Assembly: GCA_033675265.1 (NCBI GenBank)
Contig: JAUJYZ010001514.1
Coordinates: 1-64,000, forward strand
Origin: Actinostola sp. cb2023
Taxonomy: Eukaryota > Cnidaria > Anthozoa > Actiniaria > Actinostolidae
Length of the DNA: 64,000 bases
Direction of reading: 5' to 3'
Positions 13,568-26,000 of this stretch are shown piece by piece. The position numbers were made by a program, and so were the translations under genes. Each line of letters starts with the position of its first letter. Position 1 is the stretch's first letter. The notes beneath the pieces were generated by a model that ran no database searches, was not told the origin of the DNA, and saw only the letters and a program-made list of their open reading frames with translations.

Positions 13568-16480
13568 TGTGCTATAAAATTAACATTTCCTAAAATTACA
13601 CGCTTCGAATTTGGCCCCAAATATAAAACATGTGAATATCATATATCAAAGTGTTGAGATCTATCCATTCTGTGATCGACTTCTTTGCTTCTTCTCGCTA
13701 TTCGTATATTCCGAACATGTTTTGAAGATGGGGAAAGTAAATGTCTTGTCTGCTCACTGAGACAATGACGACAAACGAAAGCTCAAGTAGAAATAATGAA
13801 ATCTCGGATCATGATATGAAAGACCCTACTCGGCAAAAACAAGAGAGCGTCCGACACTAGTATACAACAGATGCAATCTAAAACCGTTACAAGATCAAGT
13901 CAGCCAAGTAATGATACCACGTGCGACCGTTAGGAGCACAAATTCGAGAGGAGAAAAATGAAAATCAGTCTTTGCCCCCCAAAAACAGGGCCGAAAAAGG
14001 CCGCCAACCAAGCACGCAGAAAAACGAACAACGAAAACAGCATGAATGCAAACCCTCTCCATAATTTAACTGCCAGAACAGATACAAACTCAGAAGTAAC
14101 ACCAGAGAACAAACCAGAAAACACTCCCACTATCTTTTTTTTTTTTTAATGACAATACATACATATTAATCTGCGCACATAACTATAGCACCTATCCTGA
14201 TTTAGCAAACGATGCTACCAACATTAGTTAAAAAAAAGGCCCCGCCTGTCACTGACAAAGCATCAATTCAAGAAACCCAAATAAGACAGCGGGCTTGGAA
14301 TGAATGCAATTCAAATTCACTTGTAATCATAGTACGTCATGTAGACACGTACCAAACATTGATTGAATAACCATATCGACAGTCATCGATTTAATAGAGC
14401 CTAGAGTCCCCGCTCGTGAGTTGATGACCCAATACAATGAGCAGGACTAATCGCCCCAATGCTGCCATTGCAGCGGATTGGAGTCCCCAGCCACCTTTCA
14501 GAGATAGCGTTCTTTACAATCATCCGCGGGTATCCCCCGTCTTGTTTTGTGTTCCGTTATTGTTTTTCTTTCCGGTCCTCTATAGATCATGTAAACCATC
14601 AAAAAAAAGAGAAAGAGAAGTTGGTTGGGCGCTGGTAATAGAAAGCCGAAGCCTCAAGATAGCTGAACCCTCACGAAGTATTTCAGGAATGAGAAGAATG
14701 TCTGTTATGCGAGGACTGGCCGAAAATGCTTCATCCGTTGCAAGGCTTCTGCGTCGTACCGATCTATCAGCTTCCTTATGACCGGGGATTGGTCACAAGA
14801 GAGCGGAACGGAAGTAGTCGCGCCAGCACTCTCTTTAGGCTGGATTTAGCTAGACCACATAATTGTGCGAAGAATTCAAAGGAAAATAATACAGTATGAA
14901 CAACACTGACACAAGTATCTGCCCGAGCTTTAGACCTGATCGTTTGCCACACTGAGTCCTCATCGCACAATGTCAAGTACAAGAATTCCCAAGCGACTGA
15001 CCGCTAAGAAACCACACAAGCGCCCTCTGCTAAATCAATGGAATCCGAAAAATTGCCGTTCTTCCTAGCTTTCAGCCGGACGCCCGCCCATATATCATGG
15101 CTCTTCGTAACTATTTTCAAGCCTTATACTTCAGTGATGAAGAAGGTATTAAATAGGGAAAAGCCATAATACAAGTCCGTCTGCTACCTCCTGTGTAGCC
15201 ATACGAAGTGGGTTTTTTTTTTTTTTTTTTTTTTGGTTACTAACATGAGAATCAGGATAAGTTCAACATATGCTCGCGACCGCATTGTTGAAATTCAAAT
15301 GTTATACAAATTGTGAATCAGTCTCGCGTTAAATATTTCCCACAGAAGGAGATTGTATAGTTTTCTATCAATATATTGACTCATAATATTAATAAACAAA
15401 CGTACGCACGGCACGTTGAATTCCTTTCAATTTGCAAGTCGTTAGCAGCTGTACAAATTCAACCCACCATACTCTGAAATTCACCGGCGCTATATACTGT
15501 ATATTAAAGCCTACAGTTAACAGGACCGACATCCCTCCCCATCGATGCGATCTGTCACTCGGTCATCTAAAGCATGCAAAATAACCGTTCTCAATTGCAC
15601 TCCCGACTCCGAGTTTGGAACTGCTTCTATGTCGCTTGCCTACATGCATACTTGTGATCTTATCGTTATTTCGGACACATAACGCGCTATAAGGCCTGCA
15701 CCACTAAGGCAGCTTTTAGGTCCATTTTTCGATCCGCACATTTTTTTCGACCAATCCCTTATATACTCGCTCATCGAGGAAAAACAGCCCGCCACTCCTC
15801 TTCTTTAACTTCGGCTTTACTATTGAATGATTCACCCTAAGATGGACGCAGGGAGGCTATGTACCACGAACACTCTCTCTCTTCATATTTCTATCATTAA
15901 TATTCCTTTGTTTCAGCAAATCTTCACGTGAAAGGATTAGACATCCACGCTCATCATTCGTCCCATTCCAGTATCTGATGTTCCGTAAGCATTAGTTCAT
16001 TCGTACTGGTCTCCATCCAGCACAATAAAGATTCGTGACTCCAAGGAGGACTACAAGAAAAATACCTTGTTGCTCTGGATCGTCACCCCATGCATTCTTG
16101 ACGACACTCATGGAAAATTGCCACATCACTGGCTATCTTTTTTGTGTTTACTCTCTATCTTGAAACCATACAACTACAGCCTATTGTCCATAAAATATAC
16201 TCTCCTGGCATAGAAAAAAACCTTGAGTGCGGGAGGATTTGATTTGAAAGCCTGCCCTATCATACGATCTGCCTTGCAGCTCGTTTTTTTTTTTTCGGGG
16301 GGGACTTTTTTTTTGGACATTCATACTTCGACTGAGGCGACAACAAACAAGGCTGGCCACATCTTCGGTTAGACATCACTTAATGGGGACAAACGAATCC
16401 CCGTTTCAAAACAATATGGTTGAGCCATAGTATAAAGCTCCCCTAAAATTCGCTCATTATGGTATAGCTTCAGAGAGCCA
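13568..16480. other. Interior of the inverted-arm pair, left part; nothing recognised
   Basis: No coding frame with a family signature was found. Poly-T runs occur near 14,135, 15,213 and 16,286. Coherent sequence seems to resume somewhere between about 16.3 and 16.5 kb, just before the exonuclease ORF. Confidence 0.4.
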
Positions 16481-16582
16481 GGAGCTCTTCAGAGGTTGCC
16501 CCCCACTGCCTTTCAGTTGCTCACAATTTTATGTTATCTGGAAAATGTAGCACAATCGCTACACCTAAACGAAAAACAAGCA

Positions 16583-17806
16583 ATGCACTCGTACATAACG
16601 ACTGGTGATAAAAAAAGACAAGCCGACAAACAACGAAAATCCACAAAGAAATTCAAGCGACGAAGAACTGAGCTGAAGAAGACGAAATTGCGCAAGAAAG
16701 AAACTAAAGAACAGAAAGAAGGTACAACTTACGAAAGCGCCGTTGGTATATCAGCATCTGTCCCTCAAGTCACTAGTGCCATGATAAAAGCTCTAGCTTT
16801 GACACTCACTCAGGATGAGTACGAGGAAACAGTCGAGATTGCAGTGGTACAGCAACAAAACGTAACATCTACAATGGAGCTCAATATCCAATCTATAAAA
16901 GAAGACGATAAAGCCATCTTTGTACTCGATCTGGAGACTACTGGGCTAGAGAGATGCAGTGATATTACCCAGCTGTCATGTCTTTCAGTAGATAAATCTC
17001 AATCTGTTTGCTGTTACATGCTTCCAAAAAAAGATATCAAACCGTCAGCCTCTAAAATAACAGGATTATCTACAACCTACCGCAATGGCCAAAAGATCTT
17101 GTTGAAGAACAATCAGGAAGTTCCAGTTCATTCTTTCATCATATGTATACAGCAACTGATTACGATGTTCAAAAAAGCGATGGATCAAGGAAAAACGCCA
17201 GTTATCATTGCCCATAACGGCTTCAAGTTTGACTTCCCCGTGCTCGCAAACAGCCTCAAACGATTTAATTTGCTGGAATATTTTTTGGAAGTACCCTGTC
17301 TATTTGTTGACTCTTTAGTATTGCTGAGACAGCAGTCTAAGCAGAAGGAGTGCCCTATTCGCAATTGTAAATCCAAAAACATCACGACGCTTTACAGGTT
17401 TTTGTTTGATAAAGAGTTCTCTGGTCATGACGCAACAGAAGACGTCAAAGCTTTGATTTCTATCCTATACGACTCCAGACTAACTGTCACGCACACTGAA
17501 GTCCTAAGTTTGGCAAAGGAATTCAAAGACTTTGCACATGATGAAGCAGCCTGCAAAATCAGAAAAGTCATAGGAATGGAACTGATGCAGATTGGACTTT
17601 CCTCATCAATGAGCGATAAAATCGTTGACTCTGGCATGACATATGGACGACTGAAAGATGTCTATCGTCAGAAGCGACTGCGCGGACTTCTGACTGCACT
17701 GGCATTACCAGTATCGTTTCAGAGGATGAAAGACCAGAAAGCTAAGCCAAGAGTTACTAGGCATATAAAAACATTAAGCACAATTATTACACATTTCAAA
17801 CAATGA
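16583..17806 (+). CDS. DEDDh 3'-5' exonuclease (TREX/DnaQ-like fold), possibly transposon-associated
   Basis: Predicted nuclear exonuclease, 407 residues from the ATG at 16,583. The frame is open upstream to 16,496, so a spliced 5' extension is possible, with an acceptor-like CCTTTCAG ending at 16,515. The N-terminus is very basic, rich in Lys/Arg over about residues 8-50, and suits nuclear import or nucleic-acid binding. All DEDDh motifs are present: VLDLETTG (Asp116, Glu118), AHNGFKFDF (Asp217) and GHDATEDV (His282, Asp287), spaced as in the RNase T/DnaQ family. These enzymes remove 3' nucleotides from DNA or RNA with two metal ions. The ORF is intact and lies between two long inverted arms (12,480-13,567 and 18,060-18,925), so it may be cargo of a mobile element. 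It could instead be a domesticated or host nuclease. The exonuclease call is firm; the biological role is unknown. Confidence 0.85.
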   Translation: MHSYITTGDKKRQADKQRKSTKKFKRRRTELKKTKLRKKETKEQKEGTTYESAVGISASVPQVTSAMIKALALTLTQDEYEETVEIAVVQQQNVTSTMELNIQSIKEDDKAIFVLDLETTGLERCSDITQLSCLSVDKSQSVCCYMLPKKDIKPSASKITGLSTTYRNGQKILLKNNQEVPVHSFIICIQQLITMFKKAMDQGKTPVIIAHNGFKFDFPVLANSLKRFNLLEYFLEVPCLFVDSLVLLRQQSKQKECPIRNCKSKNITTLYRFLFDKEFSGHDATEDVKALISILYDSRLTVTHTEVLSLAKEFKDFAHDEAACKIRKVIGMELMQIGLSSSMSDKIVDSGMTYGRLKDVYRQKRLRGLLTALALPVSFQRMKDQKAKPRVTRHIKTLSTIITHFKQ

Positions 17807-18059
17807 TGGATGCCACCAAACATCAACAATACAAAGGAAACTGCCATAAGTTGTATATATCTGTATCTAGTTTGTACATATAAATAGAACTGTGTGCCAT
17901 ACAGATGAATTTACCCATCTATTTATCTCAGTACGACAATGTGCACTTTAGATCGCGTCACTCTATACAGTTCTTCTGGAGAAAATATAGAATTTACACA
18001 CAGAATGAAGGGATATATTTTTAGCACAAACAAGTTACTGACTATTTGAATTCATTCAT

Positions 18060-18925
18060 TATAATTAGATATAAAATTGAGCTACCGGAAATGCGCGTCG
18101 AAGTGGGACATTAACGGCGTGACAAAAAGTAACGCTAATATGTAAAATTATTGAAATTGACGTGAACGGCATTGTTAGTGGAACAAAAGGGCAAGACAAA
18201 GGCTTGAATATTTTGAGCCCGACCGAAACTGCTACGGGTGAAGGGGTAGTATTTCTCGGCTTTTTCCCGCGACTTACATCGTTTCAATGCAAATAAAACT
18301 TGATGCATTTTGTTGTATATATATTGTATTTAATGTGGAGAAAGTTTGACAGCAAGTGATGGAGCCATTTCCGAGAAATACGGACCTCACTTCGATTTAA
18401 AGTTCGGGAAATGTTATGACAAAAAGTACTCTTAACTTGCTGAGCTCTAGTTCCTCATCGATATAAGAAAATGGTTTGAAATTGCACAACATCCCTAAGA
18501 ACATATTCAAGATTTGTCTAGTAAAATACAAGTGAGATATATTCAATATATCTTATTTTAGAGCTCTTTCCGTGAACGGTATTGAGTCGAAACCGAGAAA
18601 TCAATAATAAACTTAGCAACATCATCATTTTAAAACGGCTAGATTTAATTTGTTGAAATTCACTCAACGGCAAGGCCTAGACTCAAATTACAACATCCCG
18701 AGTTTGAGAAAAATTCTGTCGAGGATTTTCCGAGACCGGCTCCAAAAACTGTTTATCGGGATTTCCCCATAACATGAGCATACTAATGGCGATTGCCATG
18801 CCACACCTACTATTTTAAACTTCAATCATTTAGTCAACACATGTGTAAAAATCGTTTCACTGCAAAGAAAGAAAGAAATATTTTGAGCGCTCTGAATATT
18901 GCCGGTCGGAGCTTTAAAAAACAGT
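18060..18925 (+). repeat. Inverted arm, copy 2 (clean)
   Basis: Partner of 12,480-13,567 in the opposite orientation. It begins just 3' of the exonuclease ORF and ends at the satellite. AATAAA at 18,292 lies inside the arm and could serve the exonuclease transcript, though it is distant. Confidence 0.85.
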
Positions 18926-18934
18926 TTATAGCCA

Positions 18935-19305
18935 CCTTAAACACTACACTACATGTAGCTCACTATCCTGAACTGAACGGAAGGGATGTAAAAGAACCAC
19001 TGAGGATGTAACAAACCCTGGCCGTAACCACCCTCAGTGACTGGCTTAAACACTACACTACATGTAGCTCACTATCCTGAACTGAACGGAAGGGATGTAA
19101 AAGAACCATTGAGGACATAACAAACCCTGGCCGTGACCACCCTCAATGACTGGCTTAAACACTACACTACATGTAGCTCACTGTCCTGAACTGAACGGAA
19201 GGGATGTAAAAGAACCACTGAGGACGTAACAAACCCTGGCCGTGACCACCCTCAGTGACTGGCTTAAACACTACACTACATGTAGCTCACTATCCTGAAG
19301 TGCAT
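18935..19305 (+). repeat. ~118-bp satellite, clean array
   Basis: About 3.2 near-identical units with landmarks ACACTACACTACATGTAGCT, CCTGAACTGAACGGAAGG and CAAACCCTGGCCGT. Same orientation as the indel-rich array at 12,010-12,450, although the adjoining arms are inverted relative to each other. Confidence 0.95.
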
Positions 19306-19345
19306 CATTTTTTGGTATAGAACATAGAAAGCCATCTTCTATTTG

Positions 19346-19545
19346 TAATTAATATCACATGAGTTTATGTTATAATTAAGATAATGACAGTTCCACCAGT
19401 TAAGCCGCGCCATTTTATAATGTGAAAAGTCGAAAATTATGCACTATTTCACTGGAAAAGACCAACATTCTGAAGTTGTTGTAAACGTTCGAGTTAATTA
19501 ATATTCAACATGAGTTTATGTATAAATTAGATAATGACATTCCAG
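19346..19545 (+). repeat. Imperfect ~50-bp direct duplication
   Basis: AATTAATAT...CATGAGTTTATG...GATAATGACA occurs at 19,346-19,395 and again at 19,492-19,545. The copies differ mainly by single-base insertions in the first. It adjoins the satellite and may be an assembly seam. Confidence 0.7.
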
Positions 19546-19783
19546 CGTGCAGCGCGCGCACTTCAACTAAGATTTTATTCAAAAACGCAACAGAATCCTC
19601 AACTTTCTTGCCATTTTGTTCGCCATTATTGTTCTTTTTGATCAAAAATCCATAGTTTCGGTGTATCGCAATGTTTTTAACACCAAAGTCGAGGAAACGT
19701 CTGATTTTAAGATTGTTTTAGCTCTTCAGTTTGAACCTAAGCTCACAGCCGTGCACCATAAAAAGTTTGCAATTTGATTGGTA

Positions 19784-19820
19784 GCTAGGCGTGCACCATA
19801 CAAAATGGTGCACGCCTAGC
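19784..19820. repeat. Perfect 16-bp hairpin
   Basis: GCTAGGCGTGCACCAT is followed after five bases by its exact reverse complement. A looser GTGCACCATA copy lies just upstream at about 19,751. It could be the tip of a short palindromic element. Confidence 0.85.
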
Positions 19821-19957
19821 ATCCAATGAAATCGCGCGTTCTTAGGATGTTACCAATGTTTATATTATAAATGACCTTGGCACGTTTTTGGGTGTTGCAC
19901 ACAGTGAATGTTAGAGCACACACACACCTTATTAAAGTCAAGTATTTTCTATTTCAG

Positions 19958-20034
19958 CTTTTGACTCGGTATGACGACCCAACAGAGGATGAGCTTAGTG
20001 CTTCTAATAATCGTCATAGTAGAAAGAAGACCAG
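19958..20034 (+). CDS. NEK9-like exon: kinase-to-RCC1 linker
   Basis: Acceptor TTTCTATTTCAG, donor CCAG|GTATAA, 77 nt. It encodes an acidic then basic hydrophilic stretch, YDDPTEDELSASNN...RKKTR, plausible as the linker between the kinase and propeller. It ends in phase 2 and joins the next exon in frame. Confidence 0.55.
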
Positions 20035-23000
20035 GTATAATTGTATACACTAAATTGCAGAATCGTTGTCGGGTTCAAAATCATAGAACATAGAAGCTAA
20101 GACCGCAAGGGGTACCTGGGATAGCGGTAAATGAGTCAAATAATTAGCAATTATTGGACGAGGTTGAGCAAAATATCGTGATTTGTCAGTGGCGAGCAGA
20201 ATAATTATTTGCCGATGCCGAAGGCAGAGTCAAATAATTATCTGCGAGCCACGGACAAAATCACGATATTTTGCAAAAACCGAGTTCAATAATTGTTTTA
20301 TCATTCACGTTATTTTCTCTCGCCTAAAGCAAAAACTCTGGAAAAATCGAGCTGCCATTGTCGAGGAGAACGAAAACACTTATTCGTAGGAAGTTATCTG
20401 CAGTGACGCAGTCGTCTCTCGACCAATGAAAATCACGGAGAAAATAATGTGAATGATAACGTCGCTTATTCGTAATTTATTTCCAGAATATTTTAGAATT
20501 TTGCTTAGAGAGATCATTTCTTTCAATGAACACCAACATTTTCCTCTGACTACATAAAACTTAGCTGATTTACCGCTTACCCATACATCCTAGCGGTCTC
20601 AGCTTCAATGTTCTATGATTTTGAACCCGACAACGATTCTTCAATTTAGTGTATACAGCTATTTCAAAAAAGGTTGGTGCCAGTTTTGTTGCATCTTGCA
20701 TCTTGCATACCAAGCCCGAAATGTATTGTGGATCATATGTAAACAATGTCTGCATGCATACAGAAGAAAATATGCCGGCTTCATATTGCAAAAATAAAGT
20801 TTGGGAACATTCCCAGAGTCCATATTGTTGCGACCTTTCGCTGACTCCATTCACATCGCCCATAGTGCATTTCGGGCTTGGTATGCAACATGCAGCATGC
20901 AAGATGCAACAAAACCTTCACCAACCTTTTTTGAAATAGCTGTATAAGGGTGTTTGTAATGATGCGATAGGACTGCTTACCATAACACGTGCTAGTGAAC
21001 GACATGAGTTACCGGTCACCAGGCCCCCTCATTTAATCGCAAGGCTTTCTATGTATTCCAGGGGACAAACAAATGAAGATGTTCTTATAAAATGCTTATC
21101 GTTGAGTGAATTTAATTTGTTACCATTATTATCACAGTTCTTGATGCCTACAATTTCCCACTTGTTTGTTGTCAAATATATAGGACTCAGTCATAACATA
21201 CAGTGATACGCGTGAGCCTATATGTTATTACTTTGTTTGCCCTCTGGTATACCCAGAAAGCTTTGCGATTGATGGGATAAAAGGAAGGGGCTTGGTGACC
21301 GGCATGATACTTTCCAAAGACCAGGTATACCATATGTTTAGGATGACAGATACAACTAAACTACGATAATTCCCTTGTACAGGTCATTGTTCTTTTACTT
21401 GGACATGACAACAGTCAGTATGTATCCAATCGAGACACCCATAAGGACGCAGCTAGGCGAGGTGAGTCATCTAACTACATAGAGTCTTTTTCGTATGAAT
21501 GGGAAGTAGTTACGGTACGATTCGTGCGGTGACTGTGCCGTGTCCAAGCATTCTGATTGGTTGAGCTATGATTTCGCGCGCTGTGATTGGTTGAAGAGAA
21601 TGTCTTCGATTCCGTACCGCAACCGTAACTCCGTACTGTATTTTATAGATATTTATTGGTTATTCCATGGTTTTCTATGGAATACGAGCGAATATTTCAC
21701 GAAAAAATTATATTATTTGCGCTCGTATTCCATAGAAAACCATGGAATAACCATATTATCCTATACATATTACGTCAACAATTAAAACTGTTAAGTCGTT
21801 TCTACTTAGCTTTTCGAGTTTCGTAGAAATAAATGCTATGAATTTCGAATTCGTCGTGTCGACTGTTGTTTTCTAACGCTTCTTCTGAGAGTGAAGGAAG
21901 ATTTGAATTATTTCTCGAACTTGAAGCCATGTTTATAACGCTTTGAATCGTTGAATGAGTTTGGATTTCGAAATTAAAAGCAATTTGTATGCAAATATTG
22001 GTAAATATGTAGCAACACGACGCGAGCGCGTCCAGTGGAAGAAAAAAGCGGGAAAATTTACAACATTTTGATTGGCTAATACAAACTATGAAATACCGCT
22101 CTGTATTTCATAGAAAAATCTATGAAATACCGCTCTGTATTTCATAGAAATGGTGAGCTCTGATTGGCTGAGATGTAATATGTATAGGATAATTATGTAT
22201 ATACAGTCGAACCTCTCCACAACGGCCACCTCGGGACTAAATTTTGTGGCCGTTGTGTAGAGGCGGCCGTTGTGTAGAGGTGGTCGTTATGTAGAGGTGG
22301 CCGTTGTGTAGAGGTGGCCGTTGTGTAGAGGTGGCCGTTGTGTAGAGGTGACCGTTGTGTAGAGGTGACCGTTGTGTAGAGGTGGCCGTTGTGTAGAGGT
22401 GGCCGTTGTGTAGAGGTGGCCGTTGTGTAGAGGTGGCCGTTGTGTAGAGGTGGCCGTTGTGTAGAGGTGGCCGTTGTGTAGAGGTGGCCGTTGTGTAGAG
22501 GTGGCCGTTGTGTGGAGGTGGACGTTGTGTAGAAGTGGCCGTTGTGTGGAGGTGGACGTTGTGTAGAGGTGGCCGTTGTGTGGAGGTGGACGTTGTGTAG
22601 AGGTGGCCGTTGTGTGGAGGTGGCCGTTGTGTAGAGGTGGCCGTTGTGTAGAGGTGGCCGTTGTGTAGAGGTGGCCGTTGTGTAGAGGTGGCCGTTGTGT
22701 AGAGGTGGCCGTTGTGTGGAGGTGGACGTTGTGTAGAGGTGGCCGTTGTGTGGAGGTGGACGTTGTGTAGAGGTGGCCGTTGTGTAGAGGTGGCCGTTGT
22801 GTAGAGGTGGCCGTTGTGTAGAGGTGGCCGTTGTGTGGAGGTGGACGTTGTGTAGAGGTGGACGTTGTGTGGAGGTGGACGTTGTGTAGAGGTGGCCGTT
22901 GTGTGGAGGTGGCCGTTGTGTAGAGGTGGCCGTTGTGTAGAGGTGGCCGTTGTGTAGAGGTGGCCGTTGTGTAGAGGTGGCCGTTGTGTAGAGGTGGCCG

Positions 23001-26000
23001 TTGTGTAGAGGTGGCCGTTGTGTAGATTTTAAAAACGAATAAATGTATGGACTAGCTGGCGATCGGGACGAAAAACCGCTGGCCGTTACAGAGAGGTGGC
23101 CGTTAATAATAATAATTGTGGGGAGGTGGCCGTTAGTAGAGGTTCGACTGTATTTGTTACATTTTAGTTACTTGTTTTATAGTTGGGGTTGTTGTCTTAC
23201 GACTTTGCCGACTTAAGGTGGTTCCCGCATAATGAATGACCGGTTTGCCGTATTTTTTAACTCGCTCGCTCAGCGTCAATATTGCTTGGATTTTATTGTG
23301 CTTAACACAAATACTAATTCAACCATTCTGCTTTTGAACGGTTTATTCAAAATTATCATTGTAAGCCGCGTTTATGAATGCCAGCTGATATTCAAACGAC
23401 ACTATTTTCACTAAAACTGCTGCCAAACGGTTTTCCCTCGTACGATTTTTTTTAAACTTCGTGAACGACCTTTTAAGGTCCCTAGTAATGTTCTGACGAG
23501 GTAAGAAGGAAATTGATCGAGCCGAAATCACCAGTTCATATTTTTGTTGTCAATATTTGGACCTATCGGTTGTTACGTGACTTCGGCTCGAGCAAGTTTC
23601 TTCTTACCTCGTCAGAACATTACTAGGGACCTTAAAAGGTCTTTCACGAAGTTTAAAAAAAATCGTACGAGGGAAAACCGTTTGGCAGTAGTTTTAGTGA
23701 AAATAGTGTCGTTTGAATATCAGCTGGCATTCACAAACGCGGCTTACAATGATAATTTTGAATAAACCTTCCAAAAGCAGAATAGTTGAATTAGTATTTG
23801 TGTTAAGCATAATAAAATCCAAGCAATATTGACGCGGAGCGAGCGAGTTAAAAAATACGTCAAACCGGTCATTCATTATGCTGGAACCACCTTAATAGTA
23901 TCGTTTTCGTGTGAGTAGGAAAGTTACCGCACCGTCACCGCACCGCGCCTTGCCATATTGAAAGAGTTTGATTGGATGAGATGCATCTGCACGCTTTTTG
24001 ATTGGTTCAGAAAGGAAGCCATTTGAGTGTCACGGTACCGTAGGTTTCCCACTCATACGAAAACGACTCTAAATATTTATTATTAGTAATATTGTTAAGC
24101 GCTATTGGTTTCTTAGTAGAGATAACGCTATATAAATAAAGATTATTATTATTATTAAATGTAGGTGTAGATGTAAGTTTCCCACTCCTACTAAAACGAC
24201 TCAGTCTATATATTACAAGTTTGTCTGGACGCAGACTGATTGTCGATGTTTTTAAGGTGGCAGTTGGTACTTCACACGTTGCCGTGGTAACACTTGAGGG
24301 TGCTGTTTATACATGGGGCGATAATAGTCGAGGTCAGCTTGGTCAAGGTGATTGTTTCAGTAGAGATAATCCAACACTTGTTGACTCTCTGAGAGGAAAA
24401 TCCATCACCAGGTAATGCAGTGTTAGAAATAGAAATGTGAACTATCCATTGTTTTATCAGTTCGACTGGGACTCAGGTCCCTTCCACAAGTATACGGTGA
24501 ATACGCTCGATGAATCCGCATCTTTTTGAATACGCTGTGAATACGGCCTCGTGGTCGAAGAATACGCTGACGTCACGATATCAGATCCAGTCTTTACCGC
24601 GCGGATTCATGTACAGATTCGGATTCATCGACCGTATTCACCGGATACGTGTGGACGGGATGCCAATCCGTGAATCCGCAACTTTATTCAAAAATATCCA
24701 GATACGTGTGACGGGGCCTCAGCTTGGCTGACTAGTTTGTCTTATTTATTCTAGGATATCTTGCGAAGATAGTTTTAGCGTCTTTGTTACAGACAATGAT
24801 ATCGTCATGACAACAGGATCTAGTGACTAGTTTGTCCTATTTATTCTAGGGTATCTTGCGGAGACAGCTTTAGCGTCTTTGTTACAGACAATGGTATCGT
24901 CATGACAACAGGATCTAGTGACGAGGGATGCCTGGGACATGGTGATTGGTCCAATATCTCACGACCAAAGCTAATCGAGGGACTGCTGAGTGTCGACGTC
25001 ACAGCTGTATCGTGTGGACCAGGTCACGTGGCTGTAGTGTGTAGTAATGGTTTGGTTTTTACCTGGGGCCGAGGAGCAGATGGGAGATTGGGTCTAGGAA
25101 ATGAAGATGATCAGTAAGTATTGGGGAAAACCTTAACAACAAAGCTAAATCAAACCAAACAAGAAATAGAGATGAAAATAACCAATACTTATACAGCTAT
25201 TTCAAAAAAAGGTTGGTGAAGGTTTTGTTGCATGTTGCATACCAAGCCCGAAATGTATTGTGGATCATATATAAATAATGCCAGCATGCACATACAGAAG
25301 AAAATATGCCGGCTCCATATTGCGAAGACAAAGTTTGGGAAAATTCCCAGAGTCCACATTGTTGTGACCTTTCACTGACTCCATTCACCTCGCCCATAGT
25401 GCATTTCGTGCTTGGTATGCAACATGCAACAAAACCTTCACCAACTTTTTTTGAAATAGCTGTATATAATCGGGCAATTTTGGTTCGATTCGGCGAAATA
25501 TCAGGGCGAGTTAGGTCGAGCCATGGTTCGTATTTTGACCTAATTCGATGATATATTTATCATAGGATGATTGTTTCAAAATACAAACTAATTAGCATTT
25601 TGCCGGCACGCGTTCGTGAGTTTGAGAAGTGGCGGGAAAAATTCAATCGTTCGCAGATTTGTTCAAAACGTTTATAAAAATACATTGGTTACTTATTTAG
25701 AAGCACATTTTAACGAACTGTCCGTGATATCGTGGGATATAAGGACAGTAGATCTCGGTTCTGATTGGCTAACTGATTTTAGTGGGATGATAAAATACAA
25801 TACAATACCATCCATACAATTTATTTCCAATACATTTTATATATAAGAAGTGATACACGCGACCGCAAATAGCAATTGCTAGTCTAGGAGGGTTTGTGTT
25901 TAACAAGAATCAAAATAAAGTAATTACAATACAAATAAAGGATAATCAGTGTATTGAACTGACAAACTAGTCCAAAACTGCTCTCTATTAAAATGCGTAG

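Noticed and set aside
1..16480. About thirty short ORFs of 60-114 codons
   Set aside because: None has a recognisable domain, plausible splice context or length beyond chance in a block that appears indel-ridden.
21383..21461. Alternative reading VIVLLLGHDNSQYVSNRDTH of this exon
   Set aside because: That frame does not fit the phase left by the upstream exon; the phase-consistent reading connects to the RCC1 exons without a stop.
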